64,000 nucleotides of DNA from Mucilaginibacter lacusdianchii (GTDB taxonomy: Bacteria > Bacteroidota > Bacteroidia > Sphingobacteriales > Sphingobacteriaceae), in contig NZ_WSRW01000003.1 in assembly GCF_009770985.1 (NCBI RefSeq), forward strand, positions 543,275 through 607,274, read 5' to 3'. The notes beneath the pieces are model-generated. The model ran no database searches. It worked only from the letters and a program-made list of their open reading frames with translations, and was not told where the DNA came from. The first letter of the stretch is position 1. Each line of letters opens with the position of its first letter. A program made the position numbers and the translations under genes. Shown in pieces: positions 9,211-19,103 of the stretch.

Positions 9211-10563
9211 ATGAATCAAAAATTAAAAAAAGCTGGCCTGTTACTATCAGGAGTGGTAATGAGCAGCCAACTATTCGCACAAACTCCTGATACTACCGGT
9301 TCTGCTAAAAATTATGTTCAGCCATTTTCTGGCGCAAATAATTTCCGCACTTGGTCTGTAGGTGTACACGGCGGTATGATGACGCCTTATACCATTTTCC
9401 GTGGTAAAGAAAACGATTTCAGAACACCTAACGAAAGATGGGGGTACGGTGGTTACATCAAAAAACAAGTACTGCATTCATTAGGCTTGCAAGCAAACTT
9501 CTTTAGAGGTCATGTACAAGGTACTACGCCGGCAGATGCAAACTTTCCGTTTAACCGTTTTGAAACAAAAGTTAAGTACGCTGTTGATATCAGTGCCAAC
9601 ATTACAGTTGCCAACATCAACTGGTTGCACAATCAAAGCATGCTGCAACCTTACGTAACCGTAGGTGGTGGTTCAATGGCTTACAGCACTTCATTGTATG
9701 CTAATTCTGGCGCTCAAAACCCAACTACCCGTACCAGCGATCAGCACCAGTTTTACATTCCGGTAGGTGCAGGTTTGAAAATTGGTTTAGCTAAAGGCAT
9801 CAATTTAGACTTAGGTTACCAAGTTAACTTTGTACAAAGCGACAACTTAGACGGTTACAGCTACGGTAGCGGTAACGATAAGTTTGCTTATGCACACGCA
9901 GGTTTAGAATTTGCTTTGGGCAAACGTTCAAAACCACAATTGGCCCGTCATAACCCGGTATCATCAATGCGTGCTGAGTACATGATGTCTGAGCGTTCAC
10001 TACAGTCACAACTGGACGATCAACGTTCACAAAATCAGCAATTACGTAATGATTTGAACACTACCAACGCTAACCTGGCCCGTTTAACCGCCGATAGCGA
10101 TGGTGACGGTGTATTTGATTTGAATGACAAATGCCCTAACACACCAGCAGGTACTAAAGTAGACGGCCAAGGTTGTCCGCTGCCAACTCCTGTTACCCGT
10201 GTTATCGTAACCGAAGAAGATCGTCGTGTGGTTAGAGATGCGATTAAAAACCTTGAATTTGATTTTGGTAAAGCTACTATCAAAGATCGCTCTTTACAAA
10301 GCTTAGATCGTGTGGCTAACATTTTAACCACCAAAAACTTTAGCTTGAAATTAGCTGGTCATACTGATAACGTTGGTTCAGACGCTGCTAACCTGAAATT
10401 ATCAAAAGATCGTGCAGAGGCAGTTAAAGCTTACTTGGTAAGCCAAGGCGCTAACCCTTCACGCATTGAAGCTGTTGGTTACGGTGAAAGCCAACCAATT
10501 GCATCAAACAAAACTGATGCAGGTCGTCAGCAAAACCGTCGTGTAGAGTTTACCTTGTTTTAA
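9211..10563 (+). CDS. OmpA family outer membrane protein with thrombospondin type 3 repeat
   Basis: This 450-residue protein has a signal peptide (about 1-25, ending QLFAQ), an N-terminal eight-strand-type beta barrel (about 45-235), a short coiled-coil linker rich in Q/N (about 255-290), one calcium-binding type 3 repeat (DSDGDGVFDLNDKCP), and a C-terminal OmpA peptidoglycan-binding domain with GHTDNVGS, LSKDRAEAVKAYL and QQNRRVEF. It should anchor the outer membrane to the cell wall. The TTG nine bases upstream was rejected in favour of ATG 9211. Codon use is notably uniform (many CGT, GGT, AAC), as expected for an abundant protein. Confidence 0.93.
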   Translation: MNQKLKKAGLLLSGVVMSSQLFAQTPDTTGSAKNYVQPFSGANNFRTWSVGVHGGMMTPYTIFRGKENDFRTPNERWGYGGYIKKQVLHSLGLQANFFRGHVQGTTPADANFPFNRFETKVKYAVDISANITVANINWLHNQSMLQPYVTVGGGSMAYSTSLYANSGAQNPTTRTSDQHQFYIPVGAGLKIGLAKGINLDLGYQVNFVQSDNLDGYSYGSGNDKFAYAHAGLEFALGKRSKPQLARHNPVSSMRAEYMMSERSLQSQLDDQRSQNQQLRNDLNTTNANLARLTADSDGDGVFDLNDKCPNTPAGTKVDGQGCPLPTPVTRVIVTEEDRRVVRDAIKNLEFDFGKATIKDRSLQSLDRVANILTTKNFSLKLAGHTDNVGSDAANLKLSKDRAEAVKAYLVSQGANPSRIEAVGYGESQPIASNKTDAGRQQNRRVEFTLF

Positions 10564-10584
10564 TCGGTAAATATCAATACCTCA

Positions 10585-10616
10585 TAAAAAAGGCCGCTTA
10601 TATAAGCGGCCTTTTT
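10585..10616. terminator. Bidirectional terminator
   Basis: A perfect hairpin, GGCCGCTTAT/ATAAGCGGCC, is flanked by A-run on the left and T-run on the right. It serves the OmpA gene on the plus strand and the SRPBCC gene that converges from the right. Confidence 0.92.
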
Positions 10617-10620
10617 GTTG

Positions 10621-11007
10621 TTATATACTTTCAAAAAATTCAATTAACCCGCTGAAATAGGAATTATTCCAGCCTTCAACCATGTCATCATATGCTTCAT
10701 CCGGTATATTAATATGTCGCAATTCGGCAGAGGTGCCATGCTTTTTATCTGCATGTAATTTAATGGTAACAATGGAAGCCTCTGGTTGTCCATCAAAATA
10801 CCACTGTTGTACCACTTTTTTGTTTTCTTCAAATTCCAGGTTTTTACCTACAATGCTGCCTTCCCACATGCTAAACTCGGTTCCAGGTACTGTCGACATT
10901 TCGGCAGGTTCGCCGGTCCATAATTCAATAGTAAAAGGGTTAGTTAGCGCCGGATAAATTTCTTCGGGCGTTGCCGGAATAGAGTAGTACTTCTTATAAT
11001 CTTTCAC
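10621..11007 (-). CDS. SRPBCC/AHSA1-like domain protein
   Basis: This 128-residue single-domain protein has the START/Bet v1-like pattern: an opening strand and PATPEEIYPALTNP helix, then WTGEPAEM, alternating strands through VVQQWYFDG, and a long C-terminal helix (MVEGWNNSYFSGLIEFF). AHSA1-type proteins bind hydrophobic ligands or act as Hsp90 co-chaperones, but the substrate here is unknown. The start is GTG 11007; no in-frame ATG lies nearby. It ends almost on the shared terminator at 10585-10616 and lies 22 bp downstream of the acetate transporter gene on the same strand, so the two may share a transcript. Confidence 0.82.
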   Translation of the reverse strand: MKDYKKYYSIPATPEEIYPALTNPFTIELWTGEPAEMSTVPGTEFSMWEGSIVGKNLEFEENKKVVQQWYFDGQPEASIVTIKLHADKKHGTSAELRHINIPDEAYDDMVEGWNNSYFSGLIEFFESI

Positions 11008-11029
11008 AAAGCAAAGTTACAAAATAAAG

Positions 11030-11629
11030 CTAGGTTGTTTTAACAGCGCCAACCGGCAATACGGTTTTACCATACACCTCATTCAGCACACCGGCCATGC
11101 CTGTGTAAATAGCAGATGCCCCGCATACAATGCCTTCATAACCGGCAAAATGTTCAATGGCCTCATTATGCGTGACATGCCCGGCAGCTAACAGAAAAAA
11201 TAATAAAGTAAGCGATGCAAAAATGAACTGCAAAGCACGTGTTAAACGCAGGGTGCCGAAAAATAGAAAAAGCGTAAATACACCCCATATACTTAAATAA
11301 GCAATCATAGAGTTGTTACTGGCCGGCTCTGCCCATCCCAGCTTAGGCATCACAATTAATGCAACCAATGATAACCAGAAAAAGCCGTACGAAGTAAATG
11401 CAGTTAACCCAAAAGTGTTGTTTTTACGGGCTTCAATAATGCCGGCTATTACCTGGGCTAAGCCGCCGTAAAATATGCCCATAGCTAAAATCATGGAGCT
11501 TAATTCGGTAATGCCTGCGTTGTGTATATTAAGTAATACGGTGGTTAAACCAAAGGCGCATAAGCCAAGTGGTGCCGGATTAGCAGTGCTATCCTTTAGT
11601 ACCACAGTTGTGGGTGTTTCTACACTCAT
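11030..11629 (-). CDS. Acetate uptake transporter, GPR1/FUN34/YaaH (SatP) family
   Basis: The 199-residue product has the family motif NPAPLGL near its N-terminus followed by six hydrophobic segments, matching succinate-acetate permeases of about 190-200 residues. These act in the inner membrane as acetate (and succinate) channels or symporters. The start at ATG 11629 (MSVETPTTVV) gives a length like the E. coli protein; an ATG 42 bases upstream (11671) would add 14 unconserved residues and cannot be excluded. Confidence 0.88.
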   Translation of the reverse strand: MSVETPTTVVLKDSTANPAPLGLCAFGLTTVLLNIHNAGITELSSMILAMGIFYGGLAQVIAGIIEARKNNTFGLTAFTSYGFFWLSLVALIVMPKLGWAEPASNNSMIAYLSIWGVFTLFLFFGTLRLTRALQFIFASLTLLFFLLAAGHVTHNEAIEHFAGYEGIVCGASAIYTGMAGVLNEVYGKTVLPVGAVKTT

Positions 11630-11734
11630 AATTATGTTAGGGTTGTAATTGGTTATGGCAATATAAGTCATTCATTTGCAATACACAATAAATTTAGAAA
11701 CTCATTGCCAAATTAGCGGTTATAAAAACTGTAT

Positions 11735-12424
11735 ATGCAAAAGCTAGTTTTATTACGTCACGGAGAAAGTGTCTGGAATCAGGAGAACCGTTTCACCGGT
11801 TGGACCGATGTTGATTTATCTGAAGAAGGCCGCAACCAGGCCCAAAGGGCAGGGGCATTGCTTAAAAAGCACGGTTATACTTTTGACATGGGTTTTACCT
11901 CGGTGCTTAAGCGATCCATCAAAACGTTACACATAGTGTTGGATGAAATGGATATGCTTTGGATTCCCGTACAAAAATCGTGGCGGTTAAACGAGCGGTT
12001 TTACGGCGCTTTACAGGGCTTAAACAAAAAGGAAACCATCGAGAAATATGGCGAAGAGCAGGTGCAGAAATGGCGTCGCGACCCGCACGAGCATCCGCCG
12101 GCAATTACCGAAGACGATGAACGCTTTCCGGGCCATTATTTGCGGTATAATGATTTAACCTACCGCGAAATACCACTCACGGAAAACCTGAGTGAAACCA
12201 TAAACCGTGCATTGCCTTTTTGGCATGAAAGCATTATCCCAGCTTTGCGGCAAAATCAAAAAGTAATTATTTGTGCTCATGGTAATAGCTTGCGGGCGTT
12301 GGTGCAATACATTGATAATTTATCAGACGAAGAGGTTTCTAAGCTAGACATCCCTACCGCTGTGCCTTGGGTATATGAACTGGATGACCGCCTAAATCAA
12401 ATTAACCATTACTATTTGGAATAG
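11735..12424 (+). CDS. gpmA: 2,3-bisphosphoglycerate-dependent phosphoglycerate mutase
   Basis: This 229-residue cofactor-dependent mutase interconverts 3- and 2-phosphoglycerate in glycolysis. The N-terminal [10 protein letters not shown] carries the phosphorylated histidine H9. [13 protein letters not shown], the [14 protein letters not shown] substrate loop and the second active-site histidine in [10 protein letters not shown] are all present. Length fits the dPGM family exactly. It diverges from the acetate transporter gene and ends at its own perfect hairpin terminator. Confidence 0.95.
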   Translation: MQKLVLLRHGESVWNQENRFTGWTDVDLSEEGRNQAQRAGALLKKHGYTFDMGFTSVLKRSIKTLHIVLDEMDMLWIPVQKSWRLNERFYGALQGLNKKETIEKYGEEQVQKWRRDPHEHPPAITEDDERFPGHYLRYNDLTYREIPLTENLSETINRALPFWHESIIPALRQNQKVIICAHGNSLRALVQYIDNLSDEEVSKLDIPTAVPWVYELDDRLNQINHYYLE

Positions 12425-12474
12425 AAGTGATAAGGTTTAAATAAAGCCGCATAAAACATCGTATAAATATTAGC

Positions 12475-12518
12475 AACAAAACCCTTTAGAGTTGACTCTA
12501 AAGGGTTTTGTTATTTTA
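12475..12518. terminator. Long perfect-hairpin bidirectional terminator
   Basis: AACAAAACCCTTTAGAG and its exact complement are separated by a TTGA loop and followed by TATTTT. It ends gpmA and, read the other way, lies just after the S9 peptidase gene. Confidence 0.9.
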
Positions 12519-12536
12519 ATGATTTGTATATTAAGG

Positions 12537-15389
12537 TTATTTGCTATCGCTTAAAGCAAGACCCCAATCCCGACCTTTATCCACAGCGGGAACGCCTTTT
12601 TCCATCCATACCGGCATGGGTGCGCCTTTCAGGAAATGGTCAAAAAACTGTGCTTCGCGTATACTGATGTCTTTGCGGTTGCGGCGTTGCACCAGGTTGT
12701 GTGCCTCGTCGTTGTATTGCAGCAGCCACACCGGTTTGTTCAAGCGGCGCAATGCCGTAAACATCTCGATGCCCTGATACCATGGCACGGCACCGTCGGC
12801 GTCGTTAGACATAATAACTACTGGTGTTTGTACTTTAGGTAGCTGGAACAAAGGCGAATTTTTAATATATAGTTCAGGCTTTTCCCAAAGGTTAGCACCT
12901 ATACGGCTTTGGCCGCGCTCATACTGACCTTCACGCGTAATTCCGCTTTCCCAACGGATGCCGCCGTATGCCGAAGTCATGTTGGCAACCGGTGCACCGG
13001 CCCAGGCGGCAGCATACATGTTAGTTTGGGTAATCAGGTAAGCTACCTGGTAGCCACCCCAGCTTTGGCCTTGAATACCAATGTGCTGCCCGTCAACCCA
13101 TGCATTCTTTTTCAATGCCTCTACACCCGAATTGATAAATTCAACAGCAGATTGGCCTGGCTCGCCGCGTTCATAACTTATGTCTGGCGCAAATACTAAA
13201 TAGCCATTGCTTACAAAATATGATATAGGCAAACGCGATGGGGTAGGTGCCGGTGGCACATAGTTATATAAACCGTCGCTTAGCTTTTCATAAAAATAAA
13301 CAAGCATTGGGTGTTTTTTGGTCGGATCAAAATCCTCGGGCTTGTACAATATGCCTTTAGATGCATAGCCTTTAGGTGTGGTCCATGAAACCAGTTCGGC
13401 AGTGCCCCAATTAAATTGCGATTGCTGGGGGTTAAGCGCGCTTAACTTAATTTCTTTTTTCAGATCGGAGGTTAAATATAGGTCGGGCGATTGTGTATAG
13501 CTCTGCTTGGTGTAAATATATACATCGGCCTGTTTAGCTTTTTGCAAACCAGCGTAGCTGTAAGGTGCCATCACAATCTTTTCAGGAGCCTTACTGCCAC
13601 CAAACGGTACTTTATAGTAGCCCCACTGTTTGTTGTCAAAGTTTTGAGTCAATAGCAATAAAGGCTTTTTTGTAGAAATGTATTTATCATCTTCATCGGA
13701 ACTGCCACCACCAAAAGCTGCCATGCGGCCACCACCAGCCATTGGATAACGGAATATTAATTTGTTTTTACGTCCAAAACCCTGTGTCAAATTAACGGCC
13801 GAACCACTGGCCGGGTCGATGCTCCAGATATCGAAACGATCATAAATCAACACGTTCTTGTCGCCGGTCGTCCAGCCCGAAATGCCGTAAGCTGATGGAT
13901 CGTCTGGTACGTCGTTATCCTCTTCTCCAAATTTGACGCCGGTATTGCCGGTTAAGTTTATTGTTTTGCCGGTAGCAATAGCATAACTGAACCAGTTTTG
14001 TGTAGCTGCATCAAAATAAACTACGTAGTTGCCCCCAGGCGACAGGCTGTAACGGGCTTTCATGCGGGCATTGATGCGGCGGCGTACACCGGTTTTAGTA
14101 TCTATTAAATAAGCCTCCTGCAACTGGTTACCCCAGCTGGCTTGCACACGCGCACCAGTATCGGTAACGCCCAAAGCGTAGCGGCTATCGTTATTGTCAG
14201 TGGGTAAACTAATTTCCTGAATGCCTTTATCAGCTAGCTGCACCAACTTGTTGCTTTCATTTGGACGAATAACCGCCAGATAACTACGACGCAATTCGCG
14301 TTGCAAATTTTTTAACTGCTGTGGCTGCAGGTAATCATCCTTGTAATTCCAGATATCAAGCTTGGCTGTTTCAAAATCTACTAAAGTGGTATCAATAGGT
14401 TTAGGAATGGGAGCAGTGCCAAAGAAGATGTTATTGCCGCTTTTGCTGAAATACACACGTCCGTCGCCGCTTACGGCCCATGTAGGTTGCATGCCGGTTG
14501 AACCTGCACCGGCTATAACCTGCGCACTGTCTTTACCTACACTATAATAATACAGTTTATAAGGTTTAACCTGTGCTTTTTCTGGGTTCTTTTCGGCTGT
14601 AAACGCCAACTGATTGCCGGAGCCGTCAAACGCAATATTTTTATAAGTGCCGCGCCCGTTGCTTATTTCTTTTACTGCATCCTTTTCAATGTCATAAATG
14701 TAAAGTCCGGATTTAGCATCTTTGGACCGGCGCGGCGCGGTCACGGCAAATGCTAGTTCCTTTCCATTACGGCTTAGCTGATATTCGGTTACATATTTAA
14801 AAGTGCGTTGTTTTCCGTTGGTTAACTGTTTAACTACCAAATCAGCACCTTCGCGTGTAGGAGCGGCAATAGTGGTAGCAATAGCGCGGCGCGATGTATC
14901 GTTGGCAGCCGGTTTTTTTACCGTATCCGATGGTGCCAGGTAGGCAATTACAGACGCCTTGTCTGCCATTTTAAACGAGCGTACGCCAGCTACTTTGGTT
15001 ATCGCTTGGCTTCTCAATGTGATTAACCCTAAAGTATCTTTCGGAAACTCGTCCGGTTTCTTCTTTTTAATGCGTGCCATGCGGGTTGCCGCATAAAACG
15101 GTCGGATTAACAATACGGCATATTTACTATCGGCAGTAAACCGAACAGTATCTGCACGAGGTATTTGAAGCTTATTAGAGTTTTTGGCGTTGGTGATAAC
15201 CAGGCTGGCATCACCCTGTTGTGGCTTGATGACATAAGTTACCCATTTGCCATCATTGCTGATGCGTTCGTTGGCAACACTCTGCCATCCGTCGTAAACA
15301 GTATGATCTATTGGTTTTTTAGTCTTTTTTTGGGCGCAAACGGTCAAGCCGGCGGCTGAGAACAAACCAATTAGTAAAATTTTATGCAT
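12537..15389 (-). CDS. Secreted S9 family prolyl oligopeptidase-like peptidase
   Basis: This 950-residue protein has a signal peptide (about 1-19, ending VCAQ), a long beta-propeller-like region (about 40-690) and a C-terminal alpha/beta hydrolase. The catalytic triad reads as S776 in GQSWGGY, D865 in NDADGAVPW and H897 in NDEAHNL, the order of S9 peptidases. Related enzymes cleave peptides in the periplasm. The start is set at ATG 15389, where a clean signal peptide begins; the frame continues upstream to a TTG. At about 950 residues it is longer than typical dipeptidyl peptidases of about 700, mainly because of the propeller part. Confidence 0.9.
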   Translation of the reverse strand: MHKILLIGLFSAAGLTVCAQKKTKKPIDHTVYDGWQSVANERISNDGKWVTYVIKPQQGDASLVITNAKNSNKLQIPRADTVRFTADSKYAVLLIRPFYAATRMARIKKKKPDEFPKDTLGLITLRSQAITKVAGVRSFKMADKASVIAYLAPSDTVKKPAANDTSRRAIATTIAAPTREGADLVVKQLTNGKQRTFKYVTEYQLSRNGKELAFAVTAPRRSKDAKSGLYIYDIEKDAVKEISNGRGTYKNIAFDGSGNQLAFTAEKNPEKAQVKPYKLYYYSVGKDSAQVIAGAGSTGMQPTWAVSGDGRVYFSKSGNNIFFGTAPIPKPIDTTLVDFETAKLDIWNYKDDYLQPQQLKNLQRELRRSYLAVIRPNESNKLVQLADKGIQEISLPTDNNDSRYALGVTDTGARVQASWGNQLQEAYLIDTKTGVRRRINARMKARYSLSPGGNYVVYFDAATQNWFSYAIATGKTINLTGNTGVKFGEEDNDVPDDPSAYGISGWTTGDKNVLIYDRFDIWSIDPASGSAVNLTQGFGRKNKLIFRYPMAGGGRMAAFGGGSSDEDDKYISTKKPLLLLTQNFDNKQWGYYKVPFGGSKAPEKIVMAPYSYAGLQKAKQADVYIYTKQSYTQSPDLYLTSDLKKEIKLSALNPQQSQFNWGTAELVSWTTPKGYASKGILYKPEDFDPTKKHPMLVYFYEKLSDGLYNYVPPAPTPSRLPISYFVSNGYLVFAPDISYERGEPGQSAVEFINSGVEALKKNAWVDGQHIGIQGQSWGGYQVAYLITQTNMYAAAWAGAPVANMTSAYGGIRWESGITREGQYERGQSRIGANLWEKPELYIKNSPLFQLPKVQTPVVIMSNDADGAVPWYQGIEMFTALRRLNKPVWLLQYNDEAHNLVQRRNRKDISIREAQFFDHFLKGAPMPVWMEKGVPAVDKGRDWGLALSDSK

Positions 15390-15470
15390 TTGTTTTAATT
15401 TGTAGTTTAAATTCAACTAAAAATGCACAAAAATAGATAACGGTAAAACTTAGTGTTTAAAAAGTTACAA

Positions 15471-15512
15471 TAGAGAACATGCATATATTTTATTATATAT
15501 GCATGTTCTCTA
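15471..15512. repeat. Perfect 18-bp inverted repeat at a start codon
   Basis: Arms of 18 bp (TAGAGAACATGCATATAT and its exact complement) are separated by TTTATT. The right arm ends three bases before the ATG of the orphan membrane gene at 15516. It lies in the divergent gap with the S9 peptidase, about 80 bp from that start. In RNA it would hide the start region in a hairpin; as DNA it could be an operator. No U-run follows in either direction, so it is not an ordinary terminator. Confidence 0.8.
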
Positions 15513-15515
15513 TTA

Positions 15516-15899
15516 ATGAAAGAAAAAGCAATTTTATTAGCAATACTCCTTTACATTACATTTATTTTAATGTTCACATGGTATTGGAGTTTTAACTATC
15601 ATAAATACACTCATTTTAAAGGAGATGAGTCTTTTTATTTTGTCAAGATCTTAGTATTTAGCAACTATTTGTTCTTAATAGTTGCTAAATATATAATCAG
15701 ATTTAAAGGAATTTTAGCATTAATTTGGCTGCCTTTGCTTAATGTTTTATTATCTGTATTAGCGGGACTTGTATTGTTTCTCTCTCTTAATATAGGCGGG
15801 ACAACAGTTGGTATGATTAAATTATATGGGGTTCTTTTTGCGTTAATTAGCATTTTGAGCGCTTGGCCTATACTTAAAAAGATGTCAGTAGCGGTTTAA
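15516..15899 (+). CDS. Orphan AT-rich four-helix membrane protein
   Basis: This 127-residue protein is not recognised. Four hydrophobic segments (about 5-25, 43-61, 66-91 and 99-120) suggest a small integral membrane protein with short loops; KYTHFKGDESFYF lies between the first two. Base composition is visibly more AT-rich than its neighbours (runs of ATTTTA, TTTTTAT), and the gene holds a second long inverted repeat at 15655-15691. Both point to later acquisition (inference). ATG 15516 is the only good start. It converges on the aspartate kinase gene with a 20-bp gap. Confidence 0.65.
   Translation: MKEKAILLAILLYITFILMFTWYWSFNYHKYTHFKGDESFYFVKILVFSNYLFLIVAKYIIRFKGILALIWLPLLNVLLSVLAGLVLFLSLNIGGTTVGMIKLYGVLFALISILSAWPILKKMSVAV
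15655..15691 (+). repeat. Perfect 14-bp inverted repeat inside the orphan gene
   Basis: TATTTAGCAACTAT and its exact complement are separated by nine bases, inside codons for the second membrane helix. A 14-bp perfect stem in coding sequence is rare by chance and would form a stable mRNA hairpin. Confidence 0.75.
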
Positions 15900-15919
15900 G
15901 CGCCACTGACCTCGCAAAA

Positions 15920-17299
15920 TTACTTACCCATTTCTTTATTCAAGGCAATAACCGCATTATCAAAATCTTCGCGGGCTACAATGAATTGAATGTTCACTTT
16001 CCGCAAAGCAAAGCCGGCGCTGATGATATTAATGTTAGCCTCGGCCAGGGCTTTAGATGATTGAGCCAGTAAGCCTAGCTTGTCCATATTGGAACCAATC
16101 AGGCATACCATGGCCACCTTTTCTGAGGTTATCTTTTCAAAATTGCTTTCCAGTTCGTCAATCAATCCTTGCTTAAAATCTTTTTGCCAAATAACGATAG
16201 AGATGCTGTTGGCACTGGTTGCTTTAAAATTGTAGCTCACCCCATGATTGGCAAAAATCTGCATAATTTGTAAATCGGTACCTACGTTGCCCACCATCAA
16301 AGGGTCGTAAATATCAATCATCATTAGCTTATTGGTACCGGTTATTACCTCTACGCGTTTTTCGGGCGATATATACTCGCGGGTAATCAGCGTTCCGGGG
16401 TGCTCTGGCTCAAAAGTGTTTTTGATACGCAGGTTTATGTTGTTAATTTCCAGTGGCTTAGAAGCCTTTGGGTGAATAGCTTCCATACCTACGTCGGCCA
16501 GTTGGTCGGCCACATCATAGTTGGTAAAACCTACCGGGATACACTGATCCTGACCTACCAGTACAGGATCGGCCGAACATAAGTGATACTCTTTATGAAT
16601 AATCGCCTCGGCCGGGTTAACTGCAACGGCAATTTTACTGAAAGTTACTTCCGAATAGCCACGGTCAAATTCGCGCATAATACCCTCGGTACCTTTCGTG
16701 TAACCTGTGGCGATACAGATCGTATTTGCAAATTCAATATCTTTAAATGCCTGGCGGATACGTTGGTCAATGGTGTAAGGTTCGTGATCATAAAATCCGC
16801 TCAAATCTACCAGCGTAGCGTTGATGCTCATGTTTTGCAAAATGTTGGTAAATACAAATGCGGAATGCGTTTCGCCTATAGAAGCCAAAATTTCGCGGGC
16901 GGCCTGTAAAATACCCTCGTTGCTCACATAGCCCGAAGCCAATATGCCCGATAAGTGCTTTAAAAAGCCTTCGGCATGGCGTACATGATCTTCAATGAAT
17001 TGATCGGCTACGGCCAGGTTTAATCCCAACGGAACATATTTTTGGTTCAGTTCCTTGAGCTGGGCAATTAAGTTATTCAGCGGCTCGGTAAATTCCTGCT
17101 GTTTAGCAATAAGGTGGTAAACACCAGGTGCGCCGGTTTTCTTATTCTCTAATAAGATATTGGTTACGCCCGAAAATGCAGACACCACAAAAATGCGGTT
17201 ATAAAGCTCGCTACCGGTACGTTTGTAAGTAATAATGTTTTTTATGACGTCGGACAAAGCACTCATTGACGTGCCACCGATTTTTTCAACTGTTAACAT
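15920..17299 (-). CDS. Aspartate kinase (Ask_Ect-like branch)
   Basis: This 459-residue aspartokinase should phosphorylate aspartate at the entry to lysine, threonine and methionine synthesis. It has an N-terminal amino-acid kinase domain beginning TVEKIGGTSMS and C-terminal ACT regulatory domains (about residues 310-455, with IFANHGVSYNF and SSKALAEANINIIS). The opening KIGGTSMS with RIFVVSAFSGVTN and KKTGAPGVY resembles the aspartokinase found in ectoine clusters (Ask_Ect) rather than the usual KFGGTS form. No ectABC genes are in the window. It lies 95 bp downstream of proC on the same strand, so co-transcription is possible. Confidence 0.88.
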   Translation of the reverse strand: MLTVEKIGGTSMSALSDVIKNIITYKRTGSELYNRIFVVSAFSGVTNILLENKKTGAPGVYHLIAKQQEFTEPLNNLIAQLKELNQKYVPLGLNLAVADQFIEDHVRHAEGFLKHLSGILASGYVSNEGILQAAREILASIGETHSAFVFTNILQNMSINATLVDLSGFYDHEPYTIDQRIRQAFKDIEFANTICIATGYTKGTEGIMREFDRGYSEVTFSKIAVAVNPAEAIIHKEYHLCSADPVLVGQDQCIPVGFTNYDVADQLADVGMEAIHPKASKPLEINNINLRIKNTFEPEHPGTLITREYISPEKRVEVITGTNKLMMIDIYDPLMVGNVGTDLQIMQIFANHGVSYNFKATSANSISIVIWQKDFKQGLIDELESNFEKITSEKVAMVCLIGSNMDKLGLLAQSSKALAEANINIISAGFALRKVNIQFIVAREDFDNAVIALNKEMGK

Positions 17300-17394
17300 G
17301 GTATAACCTATCTAGTAAAAACGTGCGAATGTACACGGATTGGCTAAGTAAACAAAAGATTATTATAAGATTAATTCATTTGCAGCCAGCCGCT

Positions 17395-18210
17395 TTAATC
17401 TTCCTTTTTATAAAGCACACCCGCTTTATCGGCTGACATTTTAATTCCCTTAATCATGGCCGAGCTAAAGCCGTTGTGTTCCATTTCATTCAGTCCGGCA
17501 ATGGTACAACCTTTTGGTGATGTTACTTTGTCAATTTCCTGTTCGGGATGCGAAGCCAGTTGCAGTAATAAATCTGCTGCCCCTTTAGCTGTTTGGGCAG
17601 CCATTTTTAAAGCATCGTGGGCATGAAAGCCAATTTCGGTACCGCCCTGTGATGCTGCACGGATAGAACGTAAGAAGAAAGCGATACCACAAGCACAAAG
17701 TGCAGTAGCCGAGGTCATGAGTTCTTCATTAATTTGAATGCTGATGCCAACCGTGTCAAACAAAGATTTAACCAGCTCCATATTTTCGCTGTTAGCTTTA
17801 TCTGTAGCCACGCAGGTCATGGAGTGACCAATAGCAATGGCCGTGTTGGGCATAGCACGAACTACCTGCAATTCCAAGCCTGTATGCTGTCGTATATCCT
17901 GACAGTTAACGCCTGAAATTACCGATATATACAACTGCTTATCTGGTTGCATGGCCGGTTTTATTTCATCAAGCAATTTGTTCAACTGCTGGGGCAATAC
18001 GGCTAAAACGATAATGTCAGCACCTTGTACAGCTTCCATATTGTCTGCCGTGGTAATGAAGCCTTCCGTAGCAAGCGGCGCTAAAGCAGCTATGTTGCGG
18101 CGCGTAAGTGTGATTTGTTGCGGCTGATACCTGCCTGCCTTAACCAGACCTTTTGCCAGTGATAAACCAATATTGCCGCTGCCTAAAATGGCGATGTGTT
18201 GTGTGCTCAT
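17395..18210 (-). CDS. proC: Pyrroline-5-carboxylate reductase
   Basis: This 271-residue enzyme reduces 1-pyrroline-5-carboxylate to proline with NAD(P)H. The N-terminal Rossmann motif is ILGSGNIGLSLAKGL; VVRAMPNTAIAIGHSMT and the C-terminal SPKGCTIAGLNEME with the SAM.KG segment are the family signature. It starts 5 bp after the stop of argB, so the two form an operon tying proline and arginine synthesis from glutamate. Length is standard. Confidence 0.94.
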   Translation of the reverse strand: MSTQHIAILGSGNIGLSLAKGLVKAGRYQPQQITLTRRNIAALAPLATEGFITTADNMEAVQGADIIVLAVLPQQLNKLLDEIKPAMQPDKQLYISVISGVNCQDIRQHTGLELQVVRAMPNTAIAIGHSMTCVATDKANSENMELVKSLFDTVGISIQINEELMTSATALCACGIAFFLRSIRAASQGGTEIGFHAHDALKMAAQTAKGAADLLLQLASHPEQEIDKVTSPKGCTIAGLNEMEHNGFSSAMIKGIKMSADKAGVLYKKED

Positions 18211-18215
18211 AAATT

Positions 18216-19007
18216 TTATAAACTTAAACGTGTTCCAAATGGCTCATTCTTGCTAAACTGTTTAAGGTCGTCAGATTTGCCTATGATCACTGCCTTTACG
18301 CCGCTACCAATGGCTGCAAAAGCATTATCCAGCTTGGGCAGCATGCCACTATGTATAATTTGCTGCTTCTTCAGCTCCTCATATCGTGCTGGATCTATAT
18401 CTCGTATCAGTGAATCTTCATCGTCTATATCCTGCAGTACACCTTTTTTCTCAAAGCAATAAATTAAGGTAGTTTCATAATGCCTAGACAATGACACCGC
18501 TAAGGCCGATGCTATCGTATCGGCATTCGTGTTCAACATTTGCCCGTCACCATCATGTGTTAAGGCACAAAATACAGGAGTGAAGCCCGCCTGCATCAAA
18601 GCGCTAATGTTTTCGGCGTTTACCGAGGTGCCGTCCAAATCTCCCACAAAGCCGTAATCGATAGTTTTAACCGGGCGCTTTTTAGCTTTAATAAAGTTAC
18701 CATCGGCACCGGTCAGACCAATGGCATTGGTGCCAAAGCGTTGCAATTGGGCTACAATGTTTTTGTTGATTAGTCCGGCATATACCATGGTTACCACGCG
18801 CAGTGTTTCAATGTCGGTAATACGCCGTCCATCCACCATCTGGGTCTGTACACCCATTTTATCAGATAGCTGGGTAGCCACTTTGCCACCGCCATGCACC
18901 AGTATCTTGTATCCGTCAATAGCCGTAAAGTCTTTCAGAAAGTGGTATAGGTTTTCGGAATTGTCAATAACGTTGCCGCCTATTTTAATAATATATAAAG
19001 GTTTCAT
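18216..19007 (-). CDS. argB: N-acylglutamate kinase (N-acetyl/N-succinylglutamate)
   Basis: This 263-residue amino-acid kinase phosphorylates N-acylglutamate, the second step of arginine synthesis. KIGGNVID, LVHGGGKVATQL and the LTGADGNF segment are the ATP- and substrate-binding motifs. The start is set at ATG 19007 (MKPLYIIKIGG); the frame runs 75 bases further upstream but those residues are hydrophobic and lie in the regulatory gap. It is separated from the other arg genes by about 4 kb of unrelated genes. Bacteroidota of this type use N-succinyl intermediates, so succinylglutamate may be the substrate (inference). Confidence 0.93.
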   Translation of the reverse strand: MKPLYIIKIGGNVIDNSENLYHFLKDFTAIDGYKILVHGGGKVATQLSDKMGVQTQMVDGRRITDIETLRVVTMVYAGLINKNIVAQLQRFGTNAIGLTGADGNFIKAKKRPVKTIDYGFVGDLDGTSVNAENISALMQAGFTPVFCALTHDGDGQMLNTNADTIASALAVSLSRHYETTLIYCFEKKGVLQDIDDEDSLIRDIDPARYEELKKQQIIHSGMLPKLDNAFAAIGSGVKAVIIGKSDDLKQFSKNEPFGTRLSL

Positions 19008-19103
19008 AAACCAAAATGCGAGTAAAGCTTGTAAGACAGCTATAATAGTGAATTTTGATAACAAATGATTTAATCTGTTCAAAAAACAATATTCTTAAGA
19101 TTT

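Noticed and set aside
15884-15910. Hairpin GTCAGT.GCG/CGC.ACTGAC between the orphan gene and the aspartate kinase gene
   Set aside because: It has a mismatch, overlaps the end of the gene and has no T-run on either side, so it is not called a terminator.
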